Notes: generated by a model from the sequence alone, not told the origin. DNA of 14,599 nucleotides from DTSX01 sp964008355 (GCA_964008355.1 CAXGBD010000027.1:1-14599), one strand, 5' to 3'. Shown: positions 1-8,044, counted from the stretch's first letter. Program-made: numbers and translations.

Positions 1-163
1 CTGTTTTACTGATTTCTGCTTCGTTAGATCCAAACTCCTCCATGAGTCTTGGAAATAGTGTTTCCGGGACAAAAAGTGTCATGGCATTGGTAAAGAAATA
101 AATTAGAGTACAACCAATGGCAACATACCATCCATAGAACATTTTTTCTTTGGTGTGATTCAT
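1..163 (-). CDS. MFS transporter, N-terminal fragment
   Basis: Fifty-four codons are visible, running off the left edge. The protein begins MNHTKEKMFYGWYVAIGC, followed by a hydrophobic stretch and then FVPETLFPRLMEEFG. A short charged head, an 'FYGWYVA' entry into helix 1, and a 'LFPRLMEEFG' loop before helix 2 are typical of Major Facilitator Superfamily carriers of the monocarboxylate/oxalate-formate-antiporter-like kind. The ATG at 163-161 is preceded on the minus strand by AAGGA about nine bases upstream, one of the few good Shine-Dalgarno sequences in the window. The gene is divergent from the dihydroorotase gene and shares a 93-bp intergenic region with it. The substrate cannot be inferred from this fragment, and a different membrane protein is possible. 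Confidence 0.7.
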   Translation of the reverse strand, partial: MNHTKEKMFYGWYVAIGCTLIYFFTNAMTLFVPETLFPRLMEEFGSNEAEISKT

Positions 164-193
164 CTTGATCTTTCCTTGGACTTGTTCAATAAC

Positions 194-232
194 GACACTT
201 ATCACCTAGATGATAACATCGATCTAAGTGTC
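194..232. repeat. Nested inverted repeats in the divergent promoter region
   Basis: The outer arms GACACTTA (194-201) and TAAGTGTC (225-232) are perfect 8-bp complements. An inner pair, TTATCA (199-204) and TGATAA (211-216), forms a second dyad overlapping the left outer arm. Both lie between two divergent starts, so an operator for one or both genes is the natural inference. A cruciform or transcript hairpin is the alternative. No binding protein can be named from the sequence. Confidence 0.45.
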
Positions 233-252
233 CTTGATGTTTAAACGATTGC

Positions 253-258
253 TATAAT
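253..258 (+). promoter_or_regulatory. Candidate -10 box for pyrC
   Basis: A consensus TATAAT hexamer lies here. It overlaps the upstream ATG at 257 and ends seven bases before the ATG at 266, which would place a transcription start almost exactly on that second ATG. A TTGATG at 234-239 resembles a -35 but is only 13 nt away, so the -35 is unclear. Confidence 0.35.
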
Positions 259-1606
259 GGTTACTATGAAAAATGATGCTTTTGCAATAATCAATGTCAA
301 CATTGTCAATGAAGATTTGATTTCAGAAAGTGATGTAATCATTAGAGACGGCCGGATAAGCAAAATCGGATCGAATCTTAGTGTCCCCAACGACTTAGAA
401 GTCATTGATGCGAAAGGTAAATATCTTTTACCAGGGCTGATTGATGATCAAGTTCATTTCCGTGAACCAGGTTTAACGCATAAAGGGGGAATAGCATCAG
501 AATCGGCCGCAGCAGTCGCTGGTGGCGTGACCAGTTTTATGGATATGCCCAACGTTGATCCTGCAACAACAACCAGAGCTCTCTTGGAAGAGAAATATGC
601 ATTGGCGTCTGGTAAAGCTTATGCCAATTATGCCTTTTATCTAGGTGCTACTAATTCCAATATTGATGAAATTAAACAATTAAAGATCGGAGATGCATGT
701 GGACTAAAAGTATTCATGGGTGCATCCACAGGAAATTTACTGGTCAATGATTCAACCGCTCTAGATAATATTTTTGCCGAATGCCCAATATTGATCGCAA
801 CACATTGTGAAGATACTCCAACCATTGAAAGAAATTTAGCGAAAGCAATGAATCAATACCCAGCTGGCAAAATACCAGTCTCTGAACACCCCAATATCCG
901 CTCTGTTGAAGCGTGTTATAAGTCTTCGTTCAAAGCAGTGCAATACGCTAAAAAGCATGATAGTAAATTACATATTCTGCATCTCACCACGGAAAAAGAA
1001 ATGGGTTTATTTTCGGCAGGAGATTGTATAACAAAAAAAATAACGGCCGAAGTGTGTGTTCACCATTTGTACTTTGACGATAGTTATTACGATCTAATGG
1101 GCTCTAAGATCGTGTGTAATCCTTCAATTAAAACCAAAAAAGATTGTCATAGTCTAAGAGCGGCAGTGCGGTCTGGAAAAATTGACGTCATCGCAACAGA
1201 CCATGCTCCTCATACACTGGAAGAAAAAGAAAAACCATATCCTGACCATCCCGCTGGATTGCCTCTCATTCAACATTCTTTGCTTATTCTTTTAGATTTG
1301 TATCTTCAAAAACAGTTCAGCTTAGAAACAATTGTTGATAAAACCAGTCATGCATTGGCAAAAATTTATGGAATAAAGGATCGCGGATTTATTAGAGAAG
1401 GATACTGGGCTGATCTGGTTCTAGTCGATTGTAGCAAAACAACAACCGTTACACCCAAAAACATTTTTTATGATTGCGGCTGGTCACCGTTTGAAGGACA
1501 TGTATTTAAGTCATTGATAGATAAAACATTTGTTAACGGAAAATTGGTTTATAACGATGGACAATTGGCCAAGAAATCCACTGGACAAAGAATTGAATTT
1601 GTTTGA
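257..1606 (+). CDS. pyrC: Dihydroorotase (class I, DDQVH subfamily)
   Basis: Dihydroorotase cyclises N-carbamoyl-aspartate to dihydroorotate in the cytosolic de novo pyrimidine pathway. The 449-residue protein has the amidohydrolase layout: an N-terminal beta-sandwich part, then 'PGLIDDQVHFREPG' around residues 59-72. K151 in 'GLKVFMGAS' is the likely carboxylated metal-bridging lysine. Metal histidines are H183 ('THCED') and H239/H242 ('LHILH'). The catalytic aspartate is D315 in 'TDHAPH', and 'GWSPFEG' lies near the C-terminus. The first histidine of the usual HxH pair is Q65. This matches a subfamily I recall from Porphyromonas and xanthomonads, so it is probably still active. The start could be ATG 257 or ATG 266; 266 fits better if TATAAT 253-258 is the -10, giving a leaderless message. 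There is no Shine-Dalgarno. The gene stands alone, divergent from an MFS gene. A hydantoinase or allantoinase is less likely. Confidence 0.9.
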   Translation: MVTMKNDAFAIINVNIVNEDLISESDVIIRDGRISKIGSNLSVPNDLEVIDAKGKYLLPGLIDDQVHFREPGLTHKGGIASESAAAVAGGVTSFMDMPNVDPATTTRALLEEKYALASGKAYANYAFYLGATNSNIDEIKQLKIGDACGLKVFMGASTGNLLVNDSTALDNIFAECPILIATHCEDTPTIERNLAKAMNQYPAGKIPVSEHPNIRSVEACYKSSFKAVQYAKKHDSKLHILHLTTEKEMGLFSAGDCITKKITAEVCVHHLYFDDSYYDLMGSKIVCNPSIKTKKDCHSLRAAVRSGKIDVIATDHAPHTLEEKEKPYPDHPAGLPLIQHSLLILLDLYLQKQFSLETIVDKTSHALAKIYGIKDRGFIREGYWADLVLVDCSKTTTVTPKNIFYDCGWSPFEGHVFKSLIDKTFVNGKLVYNDGQLAKKSTGQRIEFV

Positions 1607-1639
1607 TGTTGGTAAACCTTCTAAAACGGTAAAATAACG

Positions 1640-1708
1640 TTTTGTTTCTACACGTGATATGTTAATTTTCAACTATTCTTTGAATTGGTGTTGAAACTAG
1701 AAACAAAA
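1640..1708. repeat. Two-tier inverted repeat downstream of pyrC
   Basis: The outer arms TTTTGTTTCTA (1640-1650) and TAGAAACAAAA (1698-1708) are perfect 11-bp complements. Nested inside, TTTCAAC (1667-1673) pairs with GTTGAAA (1690-1696) around a 16-nt loop. The right side is almost continuous, with one unpaired base, while the left side has a 16-nt bulge that begins with the palindrome CACGTG (1651-1656). It lacks the GC-rich stem and following T-run of an intrinsic terminator on the plus strand. It could be a regulatory structure in the leader of the next operon, or a binding-site pair. Confidence 0.45.
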
Positions 1709-1765
1709 AAAACTGGAAATTATTAGGGTTAAATTTCAGAAACACAATAGCTTCTATAGAATAAC

Positions 1766-1784
1766 GTCATAAAGTTGTCATAAA
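1766..1784 (+). promoter_or_regulatory. Direct repeat just before the oxidoreductase start
   Basis: Two copies of GTCATAAA (1766-1773 and 1777-1784) have an 11-bp period, about one helical turn, and end two bases before the ATG at 1787. They occupy the place where a Shine-Dalgarno would be, and none is visible. They may be a tandem half-site for a regulator or a translational element, but chance cannot be excluded in such AT-rich DNA. Confidence 0.3.
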
Positions 1785-1786
1785 TC

Positions 1787-3616
1787 ATGCAACCTAGCAA
1801 CACAAAAGATCCTCAGTATTACCATAAAGTGGTTGATTGCCAGTGGGGTTGTCCAGCACATACAAACATTCCTGAATACATAAGATTGATTGCACAAGGG
1901 CAATATACAGAAGCCTATTTATTAAATCGCGAATCCAATGTTTTTCCTGGAATATTGGGCCGAGTTTGTGATAGACCTTGTGAACCTGTTTGCAGAAGAG
2001 CCAGAGTGGATGTAGACCATTTAAGATGGGAAGAGCCAGTAGCAATTTGTCGATTAAAACGTGTGGCGGGGGACCTCAAAGATAATTTTAAAGACTTCCT
2101 ACCACCCGTGCCGGGTAAGAAAAACGGTAAAAAAATTGTATGTATTGGAGCAGGTTGTGCTTCATTAACCGTTGCCAATGACTTACTCCCTTTAGGCTAT
2201 GAGATAGACGTGTTTGAGTCTCTACCTAAAATGGGAGGCTTAATCAGGAGTAATATTCCAAAATTTAGGCTGCCACCAAATATTATCGATGAAGAATTTG
2301 ATGTCATTGTTGAGCGTGGAATCAATCTCCATTTAAACCATCCTATAGAAAGTATGAAAGAGTTACTGGAGGAACACTATGATGCCATTTTTGTTGGTAC
2401 CGGTGCTCCACATGGCAGAGATTTAGATTTACCTGGTAGACATGATAGTGATCAAATCCATATTGGCATAGCTTGGTTAGAATCAGTAGCTTTTGAACAT
2501 ATAGATCAGGTGGGTAAAAGGGTCATTATTTTAGGCGGCGGCAATACTGCGATGGATTGTTGTAGAACCTCTCTCAGGTTAGGTGGCAAAGACGTCAAAG
2601 TGATTTATCGTGGCAGTAGAGATCGAATGAAATCTTCGGATTGGGAATTAGAACCCGCGTTGGAAGAAAATGTCGAGTTAATCTTGAATCATACCCCGGA
2701 AGAGTATTTGGTTGAAGATGGTCAATTAGTGGGTGTGAAATTTGCCCATCTTCAATGGTCTACTGATTCTGATGGCAGGTTGAGCTCTGAAAAAATAGAT
2801 GAGATTATCATTCCTTGTGACACAGTTATCCTTGCCATTGGCCAAGAAAATGCATTCCCATGGGTAGAAAGAGATATCGGTTTAGAGTTTGATCAATGGG
2901 AAGTTCCAATTGTTAACCCTGTAACATATGAATCCACTATTGAGGGTATCTTTTTTGGTGGTGATGCAGCATTTGGCCCAAAAAACATAATTGAAGCAGT
3001 TGAACATGGACATCAAGCGGCAATTTCAATCCATAAATATTGTAATGACCAGTCGTTGGAGGAACGTTTGACTAATGGCATGAATCTCATTTCAACAAAA
3101 ATGGGACTTCATGAGTGGAGCTATAGTAATAATTTTGATACTGACGAACGTTATGAGGTCCCAACGGTTCCAATGGAAAATAGGTTTAAAGATATTAATA
3201 TTGAAGTGGAATTAGGATTTGAACCAGGACAATTTCAGCGTGAAGTAGAACGGTGTCTGAACTGTGATATACAAACTGATTTTACCACTGATTTATGCAT
3301 AGAGTGTGATGCGTGCGTGGATGTTTGCCCTGTCAATTGTCTGATGATTACTAATAACGATGAAGAAAGTGTGCTTCGAAGTAAAATTAAAACACCTGCT
3401 GAGAATCCTGAACAAGCTATTTTTGTCTCCTCCAAATTGCCGCAAACCGGTCGGGTTATGATCAAAGATGAAGACGTTTGTATCCATTGTGGTTTATGTG
3501 CCGAACGTTGTCCCACTGCCGCATGGGATATGAAAAAATTTGAATTACTTATTCCCTACGCTTTAGACGAAGAGAATTATCCAGAAGACAGCAATAAAGT
3601 AAGCGGTTTAAAATGA
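1787..3616 (+). CDS. GltD-like NAD(P)H oxidoreductase with C-terminal ferredoxin domain
   Basis: This 609-residue flavo-iron-sulfur protein has the fold of the glutamate synthase small subunit and the NfnB subunit. The N-terminal Fe-S domain carries C18, C22, C61, C65 and C69 ('CQWGCPAHTNIPEYI', 'CDRPCEPVC'). An FAD Rossmann motif ('CIGAGCASL') starts near residue 116, and an NAD(P)H Rossmann motif ('LGGGNTAMD') lies in the middle. The terminal FAD motif is 'GGDAAFGPKNIIEAVEHG'. A bacterial ferredoxin domain follows, with C504-x2-C-x2-C-x3-CP and C565-x2-C-x2-C-x3-CP. Its TGA overlaps the ATG of the 2-oxoacid oxidoreductase alpha gene (ATGA), so it most likely passes electrons between NAD(P)(H) and that enzyme and replaces a separate ferredoxin subunit. 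GltD is an easy misannotation: no gltB is nearby and GltD lacks this C-terminal domain. NADH versus NADPH is not decided here. Confidence 0.85.
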   Translation: MQPSNTKDPQYYHKVVDCQWGCPAHTNIPEYIRLIAQGQYTEAYLLNRESNVFPGILGRVCDRPCEPVCRRARVDVDHLRWEEPVAICRLKRVAGDLKDNFKDFLPPVPGKKNGKKIVCIGAGCASLTVANDLLPLGYEIDVFESLPKMGGLIRSNIPKFRLPPNIIDEEFDVIVERGINLHLNHPIESMKELLEEHYDAIFVGTGAPHGRDLDLPGRHDSDQIHIGIAWLESVAFEHIDQVGKRVIILGGGNTAMDCCRTSLRLGGKDVKVIYRGSRDRMKSSDWELEPALEENVELILNHTPEEYLVEDGQLVGVKFAHLQWSTDSDGRLSSEKIDEIIIPCDTVILAIGQENAFPWVERDIGLEFDQWEVPIVNPVTYESTIEGIFFGGDAAFGPKNIIEAVEHGHQAAISIHKYCNDQSLEERLTNGMNLISTKMGLHEWSYSNNFDTDERYEVPTVPMENRFKDINIEVELGFEPGQFQREVERCLNCDIQTDFTTDLCIECDACVDVCPVNCLMITNNDEESVLRSKIKTPAENPEQAIFVSSKLPQTGRVMIKDEDVCIHCGLCAERCPTAAWDMKKFELLIPYALDEENYPEDSNKVSGLK

Positions 3617-5418
3617 ATCCAGCAAATCATAATAATTTTACAGTGAAATTTGCGAATGTGAATGGAACTGGTTCGTCTAGTGCTAATAAGCTCTTCATGA
3701 AAAGTATCTTCAGAATGGGCATACCCGTTGTCGCAAAAAATTATTTTCCTTCAAATATACAAGGCTTGCCAACTTGGTACGAAGTTAGGGTAAGCGAGCA
3801 TGGCTATCTTGCACCTTCAGGTGAGATAAACATCATGGTCGCAATGAATGCACAAACTTATGAAAAAGATATTAAAGAGATCGTACCTGGAGGTTATTTA
3901 ATTTACGACTCAACATGGCCAAGAAAAGAGTTAATGATAAGAAAGGATGTTACCGTTTTGGGCGTGCCCTTAGCACAAATGTGCAATGAAAATTTTGATA
4001 CTGCTAGAGCCAGGACATTAATGAAAAATACCGCATATGTCGGTGTTTTAGCCGCATTATTAGAAATAGAAATGGAAGTTATTGAGCAGCTTTTTCTGGA
4101 TTCTTTTAGTTCCAAAGTAGAGCTGGTTGACTTAAATAAAAAGGCACTACAATTAGGTTTTGATTATGCACAATCTAATTTTTCATGTCCTGCTTCTTTT
4201 ACAACAAAAAGAATCGATAAAACAGATGGATACATTATGATCGATGGCAATACTGCAGCTGCACTAGGTTGTCTGTATGCTGGGGCAACTGTTGGGGCAT
4301 GGTATCCAATCACCCCATCCACTTCCTTGATGGATTCTTTTTTGCGCTATTGCAAGCAATATCGCATAGATGAAGAAACCGGTAAAAATAATTACATCAT
4401 CATCCAAGCTGAAGACGAATTGGCAGCCATTGGTATGGCATTAGGTGCAGGATGGAATGGTGCGAGATCTTTTACACCAACCAGTGGGCCAGGAATTTCG
4501 TTGATGAGTGAGTTACTTGGGTATGGCTACTATGCTGAAATACCAACTGTTGTATTTAATGTACAAAGAACAGGACCTTCTACAGGCATGCCAACAAGAA
4601 CCCAACAAGCTGATATTTTATCGTGTGCTTATGCCTCTCACGGGGATACCAAACATGTCTGTTTATACCCTGCAAATCCGGAAGAAACATTTGAATTTTC
4701 CAAAACAGCTTTCGACTTAGCTGAGCAATTACAGACCCCTGTCATAGTGCTTACCGATCTTGATATTGGCATGAATGATTGGATGATTAAGGAATTACAA
4801 TGGGATAATAAATACCAACCCGAAAGAGGCAAAGTTTTAGGTGCAAAAAAATTGGAGGAGATTGAAGAGTTTCACAGATATTTAGATAAGGACGGTGATG
4901 GCATTCCATATAGGACTATACCTGGCACGCATCCCAAGGGTTCCTATTTTACCAGAGGTTCTGGACACAACGAATTGGGTGGTTATACCGAAGATGGGGA
5001 GGAATATAAGAGCGTTATGGATCGACTTCTAGTTAAATGGGAGTCGGCAAAAAATTCTGTACCAAACCCCATTATTGATTGTACCAAATCCAATGATCAT
5101 GCCATTGTTTCTATAGGTAGTTGTGATGATGCCATTCGTGAAGCCAGAGATATTCTAGGCACAAAGGGCATATTGGTAAATTATTTAAGAGTGACTGCAT
5201 TCCCATTTTCTACTGAAATCGAAAAGTTTTTAGCAGCTCATAAGAGGATATTTGTCGTTGAACAGAATCGCGATGGTCAGTTGTATAAATTGTTACAAAT
5301 TGAGTCTAGCGTTAAACAAGAGACCTTAGAATCTATTAGAATATATGATGGTATGCCTTTGTATGCACACATGATTGTTGATGAAATAGAAAAGAGGATA
5401 AAAGAAAGTAAAGCATGA
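3613..5418 (+). CDS. 2-oxoacid:ferredoxin oxidoreductase, fused gamma-alpha subunit
   Basis: The protein has 601 residues in the KorA-type architecture. A gamma domain (about 1-195) is followed by the alpha pyrimidine-binding domain from about residue 211 ('DGNTAAALG', then 'YPITPS' at 231-236). Next come 'QAEDELAAIGMALGAGWNGARSFTPTSGPG' split over about 262-295, and 'QRTGPSTGMPTRTQQ'. The C-terminal transketolase-like part is near 500-590. Enzymes of this family convert 2-oxoacids and CoA to acyl-CoA and CO2, or run in reverse, using thiamine diphosphate bound with the beta subunit. The gene overlaps both neighbours by 4 nt, so translation is coupled and a complex is very likely. The architecture is that of 2-oxoglutarate enzymes, but pyruvate or branched-chain oxoacids are possible, so I give no symbol. 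No Shine-Dalgarno is visible at the start. Confidence 0.9.
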   Translation: MNPANHNNFTVKFANVNGTGSSSANKLFMKSIFRMGIPVVAKNYFPSNIQGLPTWYEVRVSEHGYLAPSGEINIMVAMNAQTYEKDIKEIVPGGYLIYDSTWPRKELMIRKDVTVLGVPLAQMCNENFDTARARTLMKNTAYVGVLAALLEIEMEVIEQLFLDSFSSKVELVDLNKKALQLGFDYAQSNFSCPASFTTKRIDKTDGYIMIDGNTAAALGCLYAGATVGAWYPITPSTSLMDSFLRYCKQYRIDEETGKNNYIIIQAEDELAAIGMALGAGWNGARSFTPTSGPGISLMSELLGYGYYAEIPTVVFNVQRTGPSTGMPTRTQQADILSCAYASHGDTKHVCLYPANPEETFEFSKTAFDLAEQLQTPVIVLTDLDIGMNDWMIKELQWDNKYQPERGKVLGAKKLEEIEEFHRYLDKDGDGIPYRTIPGTHPKGSYFTRGSGHNELGGYTEDGEEYKSVMDRLLVKWESAKNSVPNPIIDCTKSNDHAIVSIGSCDDAIREARDILGTKGILVNYLRVTAFPFSTEIEKFLAAHKRIFVVEQNRDGQLYKLLQIESSVKQETLESIRIYDGMPLYAHMIVDEIEKRIKESKA

Positions 5419-6470
5419 GTTATATCAAAAAGCCAAAAATTTTGAGAAGCAATGCGAAACGCAATGATCTTGGAATGACCTTTTCCGATTACGAAGGAAC
5501 TATGTCGACGTTGTGTGCAGGTTGTGGACATGACTCAATTACGGGAGCAATTATTGAAATGGTCTTTGATTTGAGTATTCCACCACACAGGATGGTTAAA
5601 TTGAGTGGCATTGGTTGCTCTTCTAAAACCCCAGCCTATTTTGCAAAGCAGTCTCATGGCTTTAATTCCGTTCATGGCAGAATGCCCTCAGTTGCAACGG
5701 GAGCACAGGCTGCAAACAGTGGACTTCATTACATTGGCGTTTCAGGAGATGGGGATACACTTTCCATAGGCATGGGACAATTTTCACATGCGATTAGACG
5801 CAATCTGAACATGCTCTACATTTTGGAAAACAATGGTGTCTATGGACTGACTAAGGGGCAGTTTTCAGCCTCTGCAGATATTGGTTCCAAGGCTAAGAAG
5901 GGAGCTCCTAATCTGCAAATGCCCATTGATCCATGTCGGGTGGCTATTTCCATGGGAGCTTCTTTGGTTGCTCGGAGTTTTTCAGGTGACAAGGAACAGT
6001 TAGTACCCTTACTTAAAGCAGGCTTAATGCATAGAGGTTTTGCTTTGATCGATGTGATATCGCCATGTGTCACATACAATGATCATCTAGGCTCAACCAA
6101 AAGTTATTTACACACAAGAGAACATAAACAAGAAGCGGTTTATACCGATTATATTCACCCTCTAAGTGAGGTTAAGGTGAATTACTCAGCAGGATCTTCC
6201 ATCGAAGTTGATTTGCATGAAGGGGGTAAGGTCATTCTTAGCAAGGTCGCTAGAAACTACAGTCCCATAGACCGGGCTGCTGTTCTTAAAGGCATTCGCG
6301 AGTCGACCGAGAAAGGTGAGATATTAACGGGTTTGCTCTATATTGATGAAAGTCAGGCCGATTTTATTGAAAATGAAAATACAATTGAAACCCCGATCAA
6401 CCAACTTGCTTTTGAAGACTTGTGTCCTGGCTCCGAGGCATTATCAAAGCTCCAAAAAAACTATAAATAA
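5415..6470 (+). CDS. 2-oxoacid:ferredoxin oxidoreductase, beta (thiamine diphosphate) subunit
   Basis: This 351-residue subunit holds thiamine diphosphate and one [4Fe-4S] cluster. The cluster ligands are visible as C34 and C37 ('LCAGCGHD'), C68 ('GIGCSSK') and C218 ('SPCVTYND'). The thiamine diphosphate/Mg motif runs from G111-D112-G113-D114 ('GDGDTLSIG') to N139-N140 ('ENNGVYGLTKGQ'). It is the partner of the preceding gene, with a 4-nt ATGA overlap. The region beyond about residue 290 is an acidic tail ('TGLLYIDESQADFIENENT') commonly seen in KorB-like proteins. Together the three genes form a complete NAD(P)-linked 2-oxoacid:ferredoxin oxidoreductase without a free ferredoxin subunit. The oxoacid is not determined by the sequence. 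Confidence 0.9.
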   Translation: MSYIKKPKILRSNAKRNDLGMTFSDYEGTMSTLCAGCGHDSITGAIIEMVFDLSIPPHRMVKLSGIGCSSKTPAYFAKQSHGFNSVHGRMPSVATGAQAANSGLHYIGVSGDGDTLSIGMGQFSHAIRRNLNMLYILENNGVYGLTKGQFSASADIGSKAKKGAPNLQMPIDPCRVAISMGASLVARSFSGDKEQLVPLLKAGLMHRGFALIDVISPCVTYNDHLGSTKSYLHTREHKQEAVYTDYIHPLSEVKVNYSAGSSIEVDLHEGGKVILSKVARNYSPIDRAAVLKGIRESTEKGEILTGLLYIDESQADFIENENTIETPINQLAFEDLCPGSEALSKLQKNYK

Positions 6471-6483
6471 ACCCCCCTTTTTA

Positions 6484-7950
6484 GTGACGCCATATAGAAA
6501 TACCATCATCAGTATAGGTAGCTTATTGTTTGTCTTGTTGTTGAGTATGTCCTGGATTGGTGGACATGCTTCTTCCGCGCAAAAAGATTTGCCAAAAAGC
6601 CTGATAAGTATCCTAACCGAGCAAGCTATTCCACCAGAGACATTGACAGTCATTGTGCAAGAAGTGGATTCCGATGAATCAATTATTTCTTTGAACCCAA
6701 AGATCTTAAGAAGTCCAGCATCTTTGACAAAGTTGTTCACAACGTTTATTGCTTTGGATTATCTGGGCCCTGATTTTCAATGGAATACTAATATTTATGT
6801 TTCCGATTCAATATCTGATGAGACAGTAGACTACTTATTGTTTAAAGGAGAAGGAGATCCATATCTGACCGAAGAGAATCTTAGGTCCATAGTTAAAAAA
6901 CTCAGACATTTGGGCCTTGAGAGGATTGAAATGGGCCTTCAGGTTGACCAGCAATATTTTGAGGCCAATCAATCCCACCCAGGAGATTTTGATGATGATC
7001 CCTTGCGACCTTACAATCAACTACCATCGGCATTGACGGCGAATTTTAATAGAGTTGATTTTCAATTAGTTCCAAACGTCAAAACAGGATCTGTGGATTT
7101 TTATTTTGATACCCTACCCAGTGGTGTAGTGATTGATAACCAATTACATCTTGGCAAAGGTCAATGCTCAGATTTTACAGATTCAGTTGTATTTCATGAA
7201 ACACGAACCGATCAAATAATGACCATTATTGCTGAGGGCGTGTTTCCAAGTAGTTGCTTAAAAATTGAGCATGAAATCGCTTTGACGAATACTAATCATT
7301 ATTTCTACAGCTTATTCTCTGATCTCTGGAAACAAAGTGGAGGAGAGTTCCTTGGTTATATTATAGACAGTGAAAAAATTGGCGAATCCGAAGTACCATT
7401 ATTGGTCCACACATCACCTCCTTTGAATGAAATTATTCGACACACCAATAAACAGAGTAATAATTTTATGAGTCGTCAGATATTTCTTTCCCTTGGCAAT
7501 TACCAGTCTGATCAAACGGCAACATTAGAACTGTCTCGTTTAAGAATTAATGCGATGTTAGATAAATATGACATTGACTTCCAAGGTCAATTTATTGACA
7601 ACGGCTCAGGTCTTTCTAGAGAAACTGTTATTAGAGGTGAAACTTTGATGCAATTACTAAAGGAGATCTATGAGCATCCATTGAGAGCTGAGTTGATCTC
7701 CTCTCTTCCCATTACAGGCATTGACGGCACAATGAAAAAACGGTTTCGTAAATTCCCCATTAAACAAAGAGCCCATTTAAAAACCGGCACTTTGGATGGT
7801 GTGACTGGTATGGCAGGATATGTAAAAGGGCTTTCAGGAAAGGATTATATTGTTGTTTTCATTCATAATGATTTTTCGGAACATTCCTATAGAGTCAAAG
7901 AGTTTCAAAAAGCCCTTTTGACATGGATTATTCAAGACTATAAGTGGTGA
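6484..7950 (+). CDS. dacB: D-alanyl-D-alanine carboxypeptidase/endopeptidase (PBP4, peptidase S13)
   Basis: PBP4 trims and cleaves peptidoglycan cross-links in the periplasm. Numbered from GTG 6484, the 488-residue protein has all three penicillin-binding motifs: S80-L-T-K83 with the nucleophile serine, S325-N-N327, and K433-T-G435 ('KTGTLDGVTGMAGYV'). The length matches E. coli DacB (about 477). The frame is open from 6343, but that stretch lies over the beta-subunit gene. GTG 6484, 13 nt after the beta stop, gives a normal signal peptide: a short basic head, a hydrophobic core 'IGSLLFVLLLSM', and likely cleavage near 'HASSA-Q'. ATG 6547 would remove most of the signal, and ATG 6373 would add about 37 odd residues. 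No Shine-Dalgarno is clear, so coupling to the upstream gene is likely. Its link to the redox genes is probably positional only. Confidence 0.88.
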   Translation: MTPYRNTIISIGSLLFVLLLSMSWIGGHASSAQKDLPKSLISILTEQAIPPETLTVIVQEVDSDESIISLNPKILRSPASLTKLFTTFIALDYLGPDFQWNTNIYVSDSISDETVDYLLFKGEGDPYLTEENLRSIVKKLRHLGLERIEMGLQVDQQYFEANQSHPGDFDDDPLRPYNQLPSALTANFNRVDFQLVPNVKTGSVDFYFDTLPSGVVIDNQLHLGKGQCSDFTDSVVFHETRTDQIMTIIAEGVFPSSCLKIEHEIALTNTNHYFYSLFSDLWKQSGGEFLGYIIDSEKIGESEVPLLVHTSPPLNEIIRHTNKQSNNFMSRQIFLSLGNYQSDQTATLELSRLRINAMLDKYDIDFQGQFIDNGSGLSRETVIRGETLMQLLKEIYEHPLRAELISSLPITGIDGTMKKRFRKFPIKQRAHLKTGTLDGVTGMAGYVKGLSGKDYIVVFIHNDFSEHSYRVKEFQKALLTWIIQDYKW

Positions 7951-7952
7951 AA

Positions 7953-7991
7953 TATCAAAAATCGGAATGCAACCTTAGTGTTTTTTTGATA
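7953..7991 (+). terminator. AT-rich hairpin after dacB, possible terminator
   Basis: TATCAAAAA (7953-7961) pairs perfectly with TTTTTGATA (7983-7991) across a 21-nt loop. A second T-run occurs at 8000-8006. An alternative pairing exists between ATGCAA (7967-7972) and TTGCAT (8005-8010). The stem starts just after the dacB stop and precedes the next promoter region. It is AT-rich with a long loop, so termination is only a weak inference. Confidence 0.3.
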
Positions 7992-8044
7992 ATTCCCCAT
8001 TTTTTTGCATGACTAGTGCCGGAGGCTATGTTTTAGTTTGTGAG

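Noticed and set aside
1787..3616. Calling this gene gltD (glutamate synthase small subunit)
   Set aside because: There is an extra ferredoxin domain, no gltB nearby, and direct overlap with 2-oxoacid oxidoreductase genes.
6343..6483. N-terminal extension of dacB from ATG 6343
   Set aside because: It overlaps the beta-subunit gene in another frame and would place about 47 unrelated residues before a good signal peptide; GTG 6484 fits better.
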